Shown here: piece after piece, positions 33,574 to 45,421 of the stretch
Position numbering within the stretch: the stretch's first letter is position 1
Layout of the letters: each line of letters starts with the position of its first letter
Source: Hymenochaete sp. R1
Taxonomy: Eukaryota > Basidiomycota > Agaricomycetes > Hymenochaetales > Hymenochaetaceae
Direction of reading: 5' to 3'
Length of the DNA stretch: 64,000 nucleotides
Assembly: GCA_019400425.1 (NCBI GenBank)
Contig: JAFREE010000003.1
Location: forward strand, 62,001-126,000
Notes under the pieces: generated by a model
The model's database searches: none
What the model saw: only the letters and a program-made list of their open reading frames with translations
What the model was told of the DNA's origin: nothing
Position numbers and translations under genes: made by a program

Positions 33574-33962
33574 AAAGCTGGTTTTATTACGAAACGAAAG
33601 AGTTTGAATGACCAAAGTGAAAGATGAAAGACGAAGAGCAATTTTCCGAGAGAACCCGATTCACCGCAAGAGCCGCAGGCCGCATTGGTTAGTTCAGTGA
33701 AGCTGCTGTTGAGACAGAAAAACTCTCTGAGTCTGAGTCTGAGCGAGATCCTGAATGTGCCCGGGGGTACCTGTTTGTGTTACGTAAGTAATAGAACCGT
33801 TATCATCCAATAACACGCATCGCTTCTCATCTCAGCGCTTTAAAAACTCTCAACTTCAGCATATCTCTTTCCCCTCTTTCCTTTCCTTTCCCCATCGCTT
33901 TGCCTCCCTCTCAAAACATTCTTCTCCCCTGCCTCGTCTCTACGACCCTACACACCTCCACG
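33574..33962. promoter_or_regulatory. Glutamine synthetase promoter region with pyrimidine tract
   Basis: About 33865-33892 is an almost pure CT stretch just upstream of the GLN1 start, a common feature of highly expressed fungal genes. GTTATC (33802-33807) is a GATA-factor core on the minus strand and may bind a nitrogen regulator of the AreA/NIT2 type. Both are inferences from short motifs. Confidence 0.4.
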
Positions 33963-35289
33963 ATGTCCACTGCGTTGCCATACAAGCCCGACCTGCTCGC
34001 CCCTTATCTCGCATTACCTCAGGGCGAGAAGATTCAGGCAGAATGTGAGCCTCTGCATGCTTCGGACCTCTTCGGACCTAGTCTCATGACTCGACTTGTT
34101 TCACAGATGTATGGATCGATGGCGACGGCGAGCTTCGTTCCAAGACCACAGTCAGTCGCCTTTATACTCTTTGATTTCGCTTAAAGCCTTCTTTCTCATT
34201 TTGGATTGCCTCTTTACAGACCGTCAGCAAAAAGGTCACCGACATCAGTCAACTCCGCCAGTGGGACTTCGATGGCTCTTCCACAAACCAGGCTGATGGC
34301 CGCGACTCTGATGTCTACCTCCGCCCGGCTGCCATCTTTAAGGACCCGTTCCGTGGGGGTGACAACATCCTTGTGATGGCAGAGACGTACAATAACGACG
34401 GCACGCATAACAAGACTAACCACCGTGCGGATGCCAAGAAAGTAATGGATGCCGCTGCCGACCAGAAGCCATGGTTTGGGCTCGAGCAGGAGTACACTCT
34501 CATGGGCCTCGACGGAAGGCCGTTTGGGTGGCCCGCGGGTGGCTTCCCTGGTCCCCAGGGTCCCTATTACTGTGGCGCCGGTACGTTACGGAACAGACCA
34601 TCTCGTGATCCGTACCAGAATTGACTGACGTCTATGGGCGCATATAGGTGCTGGCAAGGTATTCGCGCGTGACCTCATTGAAGCTCACTACCGCGCCTGC
34701 TTGTACGCTGGTATCAACATTTCCGGCATCAACGCGGAGGTCATGCCCTCCCAGTGGGAGTTCCAGGTTGGCCCGTGCGAGGGTATCTCAATGGGCGACC
34801 ACCTCTGGATGGCGCGTTACCTTTTGGTTCGTATCGCCGAGCAGTGGGGTGTCAAGGTCTCGTTCCACCCTAAGCCTCTTCCGGGAGACTGGAACGGTGC
34901 GGGTTGCCACACCAACTTCTCGACTGCTGCAATGCGTGAAGAGAATGGAGGCCTTGACGCCATCAAGGCTGCTATCGTGAAGCTGTCGAAACGTCATCTC
35001 GAGCACATCGCCGTTTACGGTGCAGATAACGACCTACGTCTTACTGGTCGTCACGAGACTGGCCACATCTCCAAGTTCTCATCTGGTGTTGCTGATCGTG
35101 GTTCATCAATTCGTATCCCTCGTCATGTCGCTCACAATGGTTTCGGATACCTCGAGGACAGGCGCCCGGCTTCCAACATCGGTTCGTACTTTCCTTCATT
35201 CTCACGATACTTACAACAAACTCACAATCTTTCCGCCTTCAGACCCGTATGAGGTCACCGCTATCATTGTCCAGACGACCTGTCTTTAA
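33963..35289 (+). CDS. GLN1: Glutamine synthetase
   Basis: Five exons (33963-34044, 34107-34150, 34220-34580, 34648-35181, 35243-35289) give 355 residues, the standard length of eukaryotic GSII. Signatures in order are [94 protein letters not shown] and [11 protein letters not shown]. They include the Glu residues that bind metal and the ATP-binding Lys/Arg/His region. The enzyme makes glutamine from glutamate, ammonia and ATP in the cytosol. No frameshift or missing motif is seen. Codon use is biased to C-ending codons, as expected for high expression. Confidence 0.98.
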
Positions 35290-35741
35290 TCGTGTGTTTC
35301 TAGCCTAATAGTTTAAGGTAGTTTGAGATAGAGGTTCTTCGGTTTCTGTAGGATATCACAATGAATGAATCTGCCGTTCGTTCGTAGCTTCCAAGTCCTA
35401 ACCCGAAAAGACGAGATTCTATTTGCTGATGCTGGATGGGAGTTTGATACCTCCAACGGTTGAGGAAGATTTGGCGCCTATTTTTGCGAGCTTAATTGGC
35501 TTTGATGACAAGGTGGTCACGTGAGCACCTGGAGGCCGAACTACTGCCGAAAAGCCGAAGTCCGATCATCATGGTCATCATGGTCATGGTCAACAACTTG
35601 ACCGTCATGGCATCCTCATCTTACTACTCAACTCTTTTCTGGCACACGACTTCGACTTCGACCTCGGAGCCGCCTCCAGCTTATCAGTATTGAATGTAAA
35701 CCAAACCGTTATGAACTTGCACCTATACTCAACGACCGAGC
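35290..35741. other. Intergenic region downstream of GLN1
   Basis: No gene seen. It contains a short ATCATGGTCATCATGGTC repeat near 35570-35590 and is presumably the GLN1 terminator plus the promoter of the next gene. Confidence 0.45.
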
Positions 35742-37482
35742 ATGTCCGACGAGAAGCTCACATTACCAGCGTTCCTCAAAATTCTGACGAATGCCAAGAT
35801 GTCCATGCCAAAGGCCATGGGCGTCGCGTCTAAAGCGTCCGTAATGCGGCTCCTTTGCATCTACATACATATGTTGACTCCTTTCCCGAATTTCCGAAAT
35901 TTCTCGATTTAGGTTCAAAACACGCAATACGCCTACGACTCTTGGATCGCTCACGGATTCGGACTTGAGGACGCTCGGTGTTGAGGGTAAGGAGGACCGT
36001 AAGCTTGCGCTTGAGGCGTTTAGGAAGGCGGGGTACGTCTCGAAGGCAGCGAGTGGGTCTTCACTCGGAAGTACAAATATTGGTGCGAGCAAGGTTGGGA
36101 AAGGGAAAGCTGTTGCTGTCGGAGGATCTATCGCGGAGACTCAGAGTGAGGGTACGAGCAAGGGTACTGGGACGAGAGGCTTGTCACTTGGTAATGTGAG
36201 TTTTTGTCTTTTCCTACATGGAGGGTGGTGAATAATGATGGTGTCTGTCGGCCTGTAGAAAGAACAACCGAAGAAACGAAAGCGAGTCGACGACTTGCTC
36301 CCTCAAGCTCCAGCGGACGAAGGCAGGCTACTGGGGAACCTGGACTTCAACGAAGTGTTGGACGAAACAGTACGTCGCTCCGTTCCCATGCTGCTATGTA
36401 TAATACTGACATGCGTGTTCACATTTTTCTCCTTCCGTAGATATTGAAGAGTAAAGCCGTCATCGTCAACCGAGCCCCCGTGATGTGTCTCTGGGCAACC
36501 ATCGTCGCCGAGAAACTCGGCTTCAAGCGCGAAGAGGCACTAAGCATAGGTACAGATTTGATTTCGTCCCCACTCTTCCAAACACGATCGTTTATCCGGT
36601 TTTCTATGGCTTCTGGCTTGCGTTAGCGCAAGCATACACGGAGATGAACGCAACCTCCAAAGGCGTGAGCTTGGGTATATACAAGGAGAAGGATAAAGAG
36701 GGCTTGGAAGCTGAGACGGATGGGTCTCAGCCGTATGTTGACCTCATGGGTCGTCGGTACGTTCTCTAAGCTCGACCGCACAAAATACTATCCACCGATT
36801 ACTTACAACTCGATTCCCCTATCGTTATCGTCGACTTAATAGAATGTACGTCTTCTGACCCTGATCTTGCCTAACGCGCACGCACACACTTGCATCATAC
36901 TAACACAAATCACCCTCTCCTTCTATTCCTCCCTCACTCAGCCCTCTGTATAAAACTCATTCCCCCACCAACCCCGACTCAACCCACTGGCGCGCCCTCC
37001 TCAACTCCACCCCCATACCCCCAAGCAAAGCCTACACCTATCTCACCACCTCCTTCCGCCAGACCCTCCCCTACATCTCCGGCGCCCTATCCCTTCTTGC
37101 CTCCTCTCTCACTACCTCACCCTCTTCCTCTTCTAAAAGGGGAGAAGACGTGAGTGGGAACGAGAGTGGCGGGAAAGAGCTGAACGAACGGGGATTTGGG
37201 TTGTATGTGCGGTTTAGGCCGGACGTGGATGGGTGGGGGAAGAAGGGGAGCGTGAAGTGTTGTGATATATTAGAATTGAAGCGTGGACTTGGTGTTGGGA
37301 GGATGGGGGACGTACACACATCAGTGCCAGTAGTGGAAAGAGGAACGGAGGCGGGTGAGGGAAGAGACAATGGGGAACCGCCGTTGAAGAAGACGAAGGA
37401 CGAGTCGTCGGTGGAGGAATACGAGGCGGCGTTGGATGCGTCTGCTGAGTTTGAAGATTTCATTCATAACGGCGAGTACTGA
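35742..37482 (+). CDS. Conserved protein of unknown function (nuclear-type basic motif)
   Basis: At least six exons (35742-35836, 35913-36195, 36259-36369, 36441-36549 and others to 37482) join in phase. The N-terminus MSDEKLTLPAFLKILTNAKM leads to GSLTDSDLRTLGVEGKEDRK and ALEAFRKAGYVSKA, a small helical module. Then come KEQPKKRKRVDDLLP (a likely nuclear localisation signal), SKAVIVNRAPVMCLWATIVA, EKLGFKREEALSIA, YTEMNATSKGVSLGIY, PYVDLMGRRPLYK and a C-terminal RFRPDVDGWGKKGSVKCC. The PVMxLWATIVAExLGF block looks like a conserved core, but I cannot name a family. The exon join at 36757/36942 is weaker (donor CG|GTACG, acceptor CTCAG). Confidence 0.75.
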
Positions 37483-37805
37483 CACTCAAGACTGCTGACT
37501 CTTTGACTACGTATATATGTATCCGTAGCACTCAATTTCTTGCGTTGCGCATAGGATAAGTTACAACATGATATGTTATTTTTTCTGTCCTCTTCTGTCG
37601 AACCCTCGAGACACGGGTACGAGCGCTGTGCAAAGCAACCGACAACAGGGAGAAGAAACCAGTGTTTTAATGCTGCATGGCATGGCATTGGATCCACTGA
37701 ATGAGCGTGGGTAGCGGTAGACGGGCAAGACTTTTTCTATCCTCTACGAGATAAATATAAGATAGGTAGAAAAGGAAGGAGGATGAGGAGCGGAGCCAAA
37801 GCTAT
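37483..37805. other. Intergenic: convergent 3' ends
   Basis: Both neighbouring genes end here. No other feature seen. Confidence 0.5.
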
Positions 37806-39471
37806 CTACTCGAGTCTTTTGATAACGGCGGTTGTAAAGTCCGAGGTCGTAGCAGAACCTAATTAATTAGTTAGAATCGCTTTCTCTTTTGTGAAAATTT
37901 TGTTCAAGTCTCACCTCCCATATCGGCAGTGCGGATTCGGCCTTCATCGATGGTATCAAAGGTAGCGCTAGCAATCTTGTTCGCCAAATGGTCGAGTCTG
38001 AGCAAGAGTCAGTACATTGTAGATTCGGCGCCAAGGGAAAAAGTCATTACCCAAGGTGACGAAGCATCATTGTCGCGGAGAGAATCATAGCGGTCGGATT
38101 GGCTTTGTTGGTACCCATGAGGTTTTGGGCGACGTGACGGCACCCAGGCTCAAAGAGCGCGTACTCCTAGAGAAAAGAAATGCGCAGCATGAGAAATCAC
38201 GCATTGGGCACGCGAACTGAGAGAAAAAAGACTACGCACACGACCGACGTTACAACCAGGAACGGTTCCGGGACCTCCTACGAGTGCAGCGCCAATATTC
38301 GATACAATGGCGCCGTAAAGGTTGGGCATGACCATGACGTCGAATTGGCCAGGCTTGGCAACCAGCTGCATGGACCTACACAGGACCAACATCAATCATA
38401 AAAGCTGACGTGGGGGATCAGCACGTAAACATACGTGTTGTCGACAATCATGTCGTTTGCAGTGATGCCAGAGCTCTTGTACTCCTCTGCCACTTGGCGG
38501 AACGTGTTGAGGAAGAGACCGTCGCCAAGCTTCATGATATTGGCTTTGTGTACGCAAGTGACTTTCTGAAGGACGGCAATCAATCGCACCAAGAATTTAT
38601 AAGATAAAGATTATTTAGTTGGCAAACCTTGCGGTTGTTTTTCAAAGCAAAGTCGAAGGCGAAACGCGCAATGCGCTCGGCCTTCGCACGCGTTGACACC
38701 TTCAGACTCTCGACGACACCAGGATAACTCTGATGTTCCAGCCCAGAGTATTCACCCTCAGTGTTCTCGCGAATGATAGCGAAGTCGACGTTCGAGTGGC
38801 GAGTCGGGACACCTGAGAGGGTCTTACAGAGGACGACGGAAGCGTAGATGTCGAGTTGCTGCCTCATTGCCACGTTCCAGGAGATGTGACCTGTTGTCGA
38901 GATTGGCGTGAAGAGGATACCTGATAACAAAACAGAAGCCATGTGAGCTTGATCTAGTTCGCCCAAGCATAGCGTTGTCCACCCACCTTTTAGGCCGACC
39001 TTATTCCGCTTCAAGCTATCCATGGCCTGCCTGAAGAGCTCCTCGCCTGTGGAAGACATTCCGGAGACGTTGTATTGATCCCATTCAATGGGGGCATTGA
39101 CCGCCTCGAAAATTTCCTTGACGGAGTCCGTGATTTCTGCGCCGACACCGTCTCCGGGAATGAGGGTCACCTGTCATCCAAGCCAAATCAGTAAGATGAG
39201 GGCATGGCGCAAATAAAAAATTGAAAACATACGGTGTAGACGCCTCCGTATTTAGTTGGTTGCTGGATTCGAATAATTAAGATAAAAATTCTGATGGTGG
39301 TTGCAGTCACTCACTCTCGCTGCCACTTTCGGGAAACCGGCCGAGAGAGTTGTCGCATGACGCTAGGATGGATTTCAGCTGAATTGTCTTTCGAGAAGAG
39401 AAGGGTTGTAGACAAGCACTCACGGCCTGAGTGGCGGCACGGGCAGCAGAAGAGACGGCTGAGCGAAGCAT
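37806..39471 (-). CDS. IDH1: NAD-dependent isocitrate dehydrogenase subunit 1, mitochondrial
   Basis: About eight exons. The start [16 protein letters not shown] is a mitochondrial presequence. The body shows the isopropylmalate/isocitrate dehydrogenase fold: [112 protein letters not shown] and [25 protein letters not shown] and [12 protein letters not shown] group it with the Idh1 regulatory-type subunit rather than Idh2. With Idh2 it oxidises isocitrate to 2-oxoglutarate in the TCA cycle, under AMP control. The C-terminus is [10 protein letters not shown]. It diverges from the membrane hydrolase gene at 39894. Confidence 0.95.
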
Positions 39472-39893
39472 GGGTATGGGAGAAAGATGAGAAGAGCGTG
39501 AGTGAAAGAAGGGCGTGGAGGGTGTGGTCGACGGCAGGGAGGCAGGCCTAGGGAGAAGGCCGCTGGGTAAAGACTCTGGCAAAAATCTCAAGGAACTGAG
39601 GACTCAAGACTCAAGGCGGGCGGAGGTAAGATGAGCGCGGTGGAAGCCGGAACGGGATCAAGTCGTGAACGTCACAGATCTATCACGTGATAAGACGCGC
39701 TCAAAGAAAAATCGGAATTCGCTTGAAGCATTCTGACACACAGTTTCACCAGTCACTGCATTCAAGTTGTGCTGGGGACTGGGGTTATCTTTCTTTCAAA
39801 CGCAATCGCCACCACCGGCACTGGCATACACCTATTAATATTCCTTCCGTCTCCCCGTCCCTCATTTTCTCACCCTCTGTCTTTACTCGCATC
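39472..39893. other. Divergent promoter region between IDH1 and the membrane hydrolase
   Basis: No gene seen in 422 bp. Confidence 0.5.
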
Positions 39894-41787
39894 ATGCTCA
39901 ACGACATATCAGAATCACCACACATTCCCCGGAAACGCGACCTCTCCTTCTACTTTATCCTGCTCTTCTTCGTCGGTCCAGTATGGTCTATCATCCCTTT
40001 CTCATGGGCATATACAGCATATAGCTTGCTTCATTTCAACTATCTTTCCTACCCAGCTTGGAAATCGGCTTTGTTAGGCTGGACACTCATCGAGGTACGC
40101 TATGTGCCGCATAGCTGACAAAAGAAGGCATTAAATTCATTACTTTTCAAAAGGTTCTCTTCAGCATATACCAAGCTCTACTCGCCCGGAAAGTTGCTGC
40201 TATACAGTCCTCTTCAGACACGGACGTCACCGCCCTTCAGAAAGGCTTTAAACGCGTCTTACAATCGGGTCTTGTCAACCTATCCGAGCAAGTCCAGCAA
40301 GTTCCCGACGAAAAATACGGTGGTATGCGTCGCCGAGGCAGCCCAGAAGCTGTCATCGAGCAGTTGGAAAAGTATGACCCAAGGGCGATCGATTTTCGGC
40401 ACAGATTACGAACATGGTGCGTACTCCAGCCGCATTTTTCTTCTTCTCAAAACATTGCCATTGTGATTCAGACTGTTAAAACGTCCATCTCAGGTTTGGC
40501 GGAGCCCCTTGGTCCCAGATTTATCAAGTCCAATTCCGCCAGTGGCTTTACTGGTCCACGTTCAACGTCGCGTTGCCCCCGGAGGAAGAAATGCCTGCGT
40601 CCCATAAAATGGTCATGGACGAGGGAATCGAGCTTCTACAAATGAGGATCGGCTGCAAACTTCCCAAGGGATCCAATAAAGAAGTCAATACCATCCGCCT
40701 CACCATTGATCCCATCGTGGTCTACTTTAGGCCTTTGGTACTATACATGTTTGTAAAGCTGGCCAACATGTACGTCTATTGGAAGTACCGCGTCAAGTAT
40801 GGTCTGCATTACGGTCGCTTTAACGATTTAGAGTACGCTTTTTCCGTATCTCCGATCGATAGACGCTGAGCTGAATGTGTCACAGATACCTCATCCGCAT
40901 CCCACCAGGGTACAACCGAACTGCAGGCCCTGACCCCGTCGTCTTCCTTCATGGCCTAGGAATGGGCATTTGGCAATACCAGACTGTGATCAAACATTTC
41001 CTGGAGGAATTATCCGACATCCCGATTCTTATACCAATTCAGCCGCAGATCTCTCAAGACATCTTCCATGCACGGTTCCTAAAGCCGATGCTCAAGGAAG
41101 AGAAGGTCGAGTGTTTGGCTGGGGTATTGGAGAGCCTAGGCTGGGTGGACGATTCCGAAAACAACAGGAAAGGTGTTACGGTCCTCAGTCACTCAAAGTA
41201 TGCACTATCAATTTCCCATCCTCCAACCTCCGAGTCCGACTAACCTACCACCAGCGGTTCCTTCGCCCACGCATGGATGCTCAAATCGCACCCGCACTAC
41301 GTCTCCCGCTCCTGCTTCGTCGACCCCGTCACGTTCTGCTCCTGGGAGGGCGACGTCTGCAACAACTTCTTCTACAAGCCCTGCACGACGGGTACGGAAC
41401 TCGTCATCCGGTACTTTGTCGGGAGCGAGCTCGGCGTGGTCTGTCTTTTGCAGAGGCATTTCAGTTGGCTGAATAACACGCTTTGGTGGGAGGAGATACC
41501 GGCTCCGCGGGATCATCATCGGACGTTGTTTTTGTTAGGTGGGAAGGATAGTATTGTGGATGCAGAGGTAGGGTTGTTTGTTCATTTGTTTGGATTCACC
41601 GTTTTTTTTTGTCATTTTTATTGACAAGTATCTCATGCAGCGAGTGAAAAAATACCTCACGTCGCATGGCGTAGATAAAGGTCTTATATTCGATCCAGAC
41701 AGTCGACATGGCCAATCGCTTCTCGTCGGGGGGAAAGGCATCGACAAGGTCCTCGGGTGGATCAAGAAAGAGTCTCACGAAAAGTAA
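39894..41787 (+). CDS. Membrane-anchored alpha/beta hydrolase
   Basis: Six or so exons give about 500 residues. The N-terminus MLNDISESPHIPRKRDLSFY is followed by one or two membrane segments (FILLFFVGPVWSIIPFSWAY, SALLGWTLIEVLFSIYQALL). A cytosolic or lumenal region follows (FGGAPWSQIYQVQFRQWLYW). The hydrolase core has DPVVFLHGLGMGIWQY with an oxyanion-type HGLGMG, GVTVLSHSNGSFAHAWML as nucleophile elbow with Ser in SHSNG, HRTLFLLGGKDSIVDAE for the acid residue (Asp), and DSRHGQSLLVGG for the catalytic His. The triad is therefore complete, but the elbow lacks the first Gly of G-x-S-x-G. The substrate is unknown; lipids are plausible given the anchor. Confidence 0.85.
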
Positions 41788-42147
41788 CCGTTTTGACGAA
41801 TAATGAACAGAATCGCATTGTTGAACTTGCTTTGGATATTTGCACGGTTCGGGGTATCATGCTTGTTGGTTGTTTTGTTTTGTTTATGACGATGTGCATG
41901 TGCATGTAATTGGATACCTCTCGCATACTTAGACAACGCGATACCTTTATCGACTCTGAAAATACCTTATAGACTTGTAGTTAATATGATGCTTTCCCTT
42001 GTTTCCTTTATACATAACTACTGTTCCTACTGTCACTCTATTATAAAGAACGGAGAGCAAACGGGCACAACCAAGCATACAGTCAATCATTATTCTTCAC
42101 CAATCTTACCTCTAGTTTCATTTCCCTTCCTAGTCCCTAGTGCCGTA
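41788..42147. other. Intergenic: convergent 3' ends
   Basis: No gene seen in 360 bp. Confidence 0.5.
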
Positions 42148-43256
42148 TCACTTCACGAACTCCGGCAACCTGAACTCTTTCATTTCCCCAGATTCTATGC
42201 CCACGAACTGCCCACTCAATTTCTTCGGTGCCTTCAATGCCAAAGAGGCGATGAAATAACCTGCGTCTTCTGGTTTCACGAGCGTGCCGTCCCGAAACGC
42301 GTCGCCGAACTTCTTGTGGTCTTCTGGGGGCATATGCGACGTGCTGAGTTCACGGAGTTGCGTTTGCATCTGGGGAGAGGGGGTATTATGGGCGTAAGTA
42401 GGAAATCACAACGAAGACAGGAAGAGAGGTGAATGGGTATTACTGGTGTGTCTACCATGCCTGGACGAACGGCGACGGTCACGACGTCTGGCTCTTCATT
42501 TGCGAGAGTTCTTTTCAGGCAGTGTCAGTTGATTCTGGCAATGACCGACAACCCCCCAAAAAAGAGATTAGACTTTACCTGCAGAAACTGTTCATAGCAG
42601 CCTTGCTCGTACTATACGCTCCCATAGTCCCCATCCCTCCAAGCGCAGCCCCAGACGAAATGCATATAATGCGACCCGCGGCGCCACCGCCACCGCTAAC
42701 GTGGGGCTCGTTGGCTTTGAGCGCAGGCAGCGTCGCCTGAACGGAGTACAGCAACGAGAAGAAGTTGAGGTCGAAGACGGCTTTCCAGGCGCTCGTGGTG
42801 GAGATATTTGGGTCTCCGATCTTTCCGAGGGGCTCGAAGACACCTGCGTTGAGGACGAGGCTGTCGAGACGGCCGTTGTGAGATTGGAGAGCGCGGGAGA
42901 GGGCTTCGCGGGCTGAGGATTCATCTGATCTGAAGTCAGAGGTAGGGTTGTTGGTATTGATTTATGGTATTTATGTGATTAATACTATGAGGAAGACTGA
43001 CAGGTCTGCGTGGATTGCTTGGATGCGGTCTGGGTGGCTTGATAGCAATTGCTGGAGATCAGGAGAGGTGGATCTGGAGATAGTGATGACTAGTGCATCG
43101 TAGTGTTCTAATAAAGCCTTTGCAACTGCAAGGCCGATGCCTCTAAGTACCAGAGCACCAGAAACAGAGTGTCCGATCAGTATCAAAATCCAAGTCTAAA
43201 AATATCTTGGGGGATTACTTTGAAGCGCCAGTGACCAACACTACCAGGTTAGACAT
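42148..43256 (-). CDS. Short-chain dehydrogenase/reductase (SDR)
   Basis: About four exons give ~255 residues. The start is MSNLVVLVTGASKGIGLAVA, with the TGASKGIG cofactor motif split by an intron (exon 1 ends at 43219). Then come VITISRSTSPDLQQLL, DSLVLNAGVFEPLG (NAG motif), GRIMCISSGAALGGMGTMG and the catalytic YSTSKAAMNSF (Tyr-x3-Lys). VTVAVRPGMVDTPMQTQLRE and the C-terminus RLPEFVK close the model. The NAG, Ser and YxxxK residues of the classical SDR family are all present. The pattern resembles yeast YIR035C/sepiapterin-reductase-like SDRs, but the substrate is open. Confidence 0.9.
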
Positions 43257-43455
43257 GGAAGGAAAGAGAGGGAGAGATGAATTTCAAATAAGAAAGCCTT
43301 TGGCATGTCCAGAAAAGGTAATCGGCGAATTACATAATCCCTCTCTCGACTTTTCTCTTGGGGAGTCCGTTTCGTCCGTCCCAAAGTTCGCTCTCTCTAC
43401 ATTTCGCCAGCACCTCTCCCTTCTTCCTCATCCCGCCCGCCCATCCTCGTCCTCC

Positions 43456-44991
43456 ATGGCTTCTCGTTTCGCCCGCCTCTCCCGCTCTTTCGCTCGCCCC
43501 TTACCTCGCCCTAATAGCGTCGCTGCGCGACGGCTGGCCTTCGCTCGCGCCTATGCAACCCAGAGCGAGCACCAGGTTCGTATGAACAGGATCTATCCAA
43601 TGAATCTTTTGAATTGAATCATCGATATTTATCTCTCTTTTTATTTTATTTTATCTCTTTGCAACAGATGACAGTGCGCGAGGCACTCAACACGGCGATG
43701 GAGGAAGAAATGCTTCGTGACGAAGGTGTCTTCGTCCTCGGTGAGGAAGTCGCCAAGTATAACGGTGCCTACAAAGTGAGCTTTCATAACGTGCCCCGAA
43801 GATGTCTATCCCCTTTACACGCTCATTTTTTTTATTCAAAAATGGCGTGTAGGTTACGAAGGGGCTCTTGGACAAGTTCGGTGAGAAGCGGGTCATTGAC
43901 ACGCCCATCACTGAAATGGGCTTTGCTGGTATCGCTACGGGCGCTGCGCTCGCTGGTTTACGGCCCGTGTAAGAATAACTCTTTTCCGCGTCGTATCTGA
44001 TGTCGGTAACTGACGGGATTCCTCCCCCATGAATTTCTGCAGTTGCGAGTTTATGACGTTCAACTTTGCCATGCAAGCTATCGACCAGATCGTCAACTCG
44101 GCCGGCAAGACGTATTACATGTCTGGTGGCAATGTCCCGTGCCCCGTGGTTTTCCGTGGACCGAATGGCGCGGCCGCTGGTGTTGGGGCACAACATTCGC
44201 AGGACTACGCTTCGTGGTACGGGCAGATTCCGGGACTGAAAGTCGTCAGTCCTTGGTCGGCAGAGGATTGCAAGGGTTTATTGAAGGTGAGTTGTGCTTG
44301 TGGAATTGCGATTTTATTTGGCCGTATTTTTAAAACGCGCTTTGAATACAAACAGGCCGCGATCCGTGATCCTAACCCGGTCGTGTTCCTCGAAAACGAA
44401 ATGTTATACGGTGTCACGTTCCCGATGAGCCAGGAAGCCATGTCAGACGATTTCTTGCTCCCGATTGGAAAGGCAAAGGTCGAACTGGAGGGAAGCGATG
44501 TTACCCTTGTTGCGCACAGCAAGATGGTGACGCACTCGATAGAGGCGGCGCAGGAGCTGGCGAAGGAGGGAATCAAGGCTGAGGTCATCAACCTTCGTAG
44601 CATTCGTCCCCTCGACATCGATACGATTATCGCTTCCGTCAAAAAGACGAACCGGTGAGTCCCATTCGCATTTTTCCCCAGTATGACTGTTCTTCATACT
44701 TATGTTTCCTCAGCTTGGTCATCGTGGAGGGTGGTTTCCCCGCATTTGGCGTGGGCAGTGAGATCTGTGCTCAGATTGTCGAGTCCGAGGCTTTCGACTA
44801 CCTCGATGCGCCCGTAGAGCGAGTGACTGGTGCCGATGTGCCGACACCTGTGAGTTTTTTTGTAATCGAATGCTCTTGTGAGCAATGCTGACGATACGAT
44901 CCAGTACGCTGCCAATCTCGAAACTATGGCTTTCCCCGATACTCCTCTCATCACCAAAGTAGCGAAGCGTGCACTTTACAGGACGAACTGA
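43456..44991 (+). CDS. PDB1: Pyruvate dehydrogenase E1 component subunit beta, mitochondrial
   Basis: Seven exons give ~370 residues. The start [18 protein letters not shown] is an Arg/Ser-rich mitochondrial presequence. The mature part begins near [19 protein letters not shown] and shows [87 protein letters not shown] and [18 protein letters not shown], all typical of E1 beta. [12 protein letters not shown] separates it from branched-chain E1 beta. The subunit shapes the thiamine-diphosphate site that decarboxylates pyruvate and docks to E2. Introns carry clean GT-AG borders (for example after TYK-type residues at 43777 and after LLK at 44287). Confidence 0.97.
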
Positions 44992-45421
44992 GGATCGTGA
45001 TGTAACGATCGCGATAGATTCAAACCAACTTGTCTTGGGTCTTTGGTCTCTGTCTTTGCCTCTCCCTCCCGTCCTTTTCTCTCCCTTTCGTTCTTTAACC
45101 GGTGCACACAGATTTGCTTACGTTTGATAGACCCGTAGACTTTTCTCACCCTCCACAAAAGTCGCTCTGTTAATGCTTGCTCTCTTTCTGCAATATTACA
45201 TTCCTCTTCCCTGGATGGTGACAATTAATGCATATTCTTTATATTCTATATCAGCTGGCATGCATTCGACGCAATCAAGAGAGCGCTGCATTCGTGGACA
45301 GATATGAAAAATATTCGCCTGGATTTGCAAATGGAACAAACAAAAGCTGCTAATCCAAGCTTCTCACAACTGGTGGTACAATCTATTTTGTAAAACTGCC
45401 TTCAAATCTCTTACCAATCTG
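44992..45421. other. Intergenic: convergent 3' ends of PDB1 and HIS4
   Basis: No gene seen in 430 bp. Confidence 0.5.

Noticed and set aside
33231..33641. 136-residue minus-strand frame
   Set aside because: No recognisable content and no introns. The opposite-strand two-exon model is slightly better, though weak itself.
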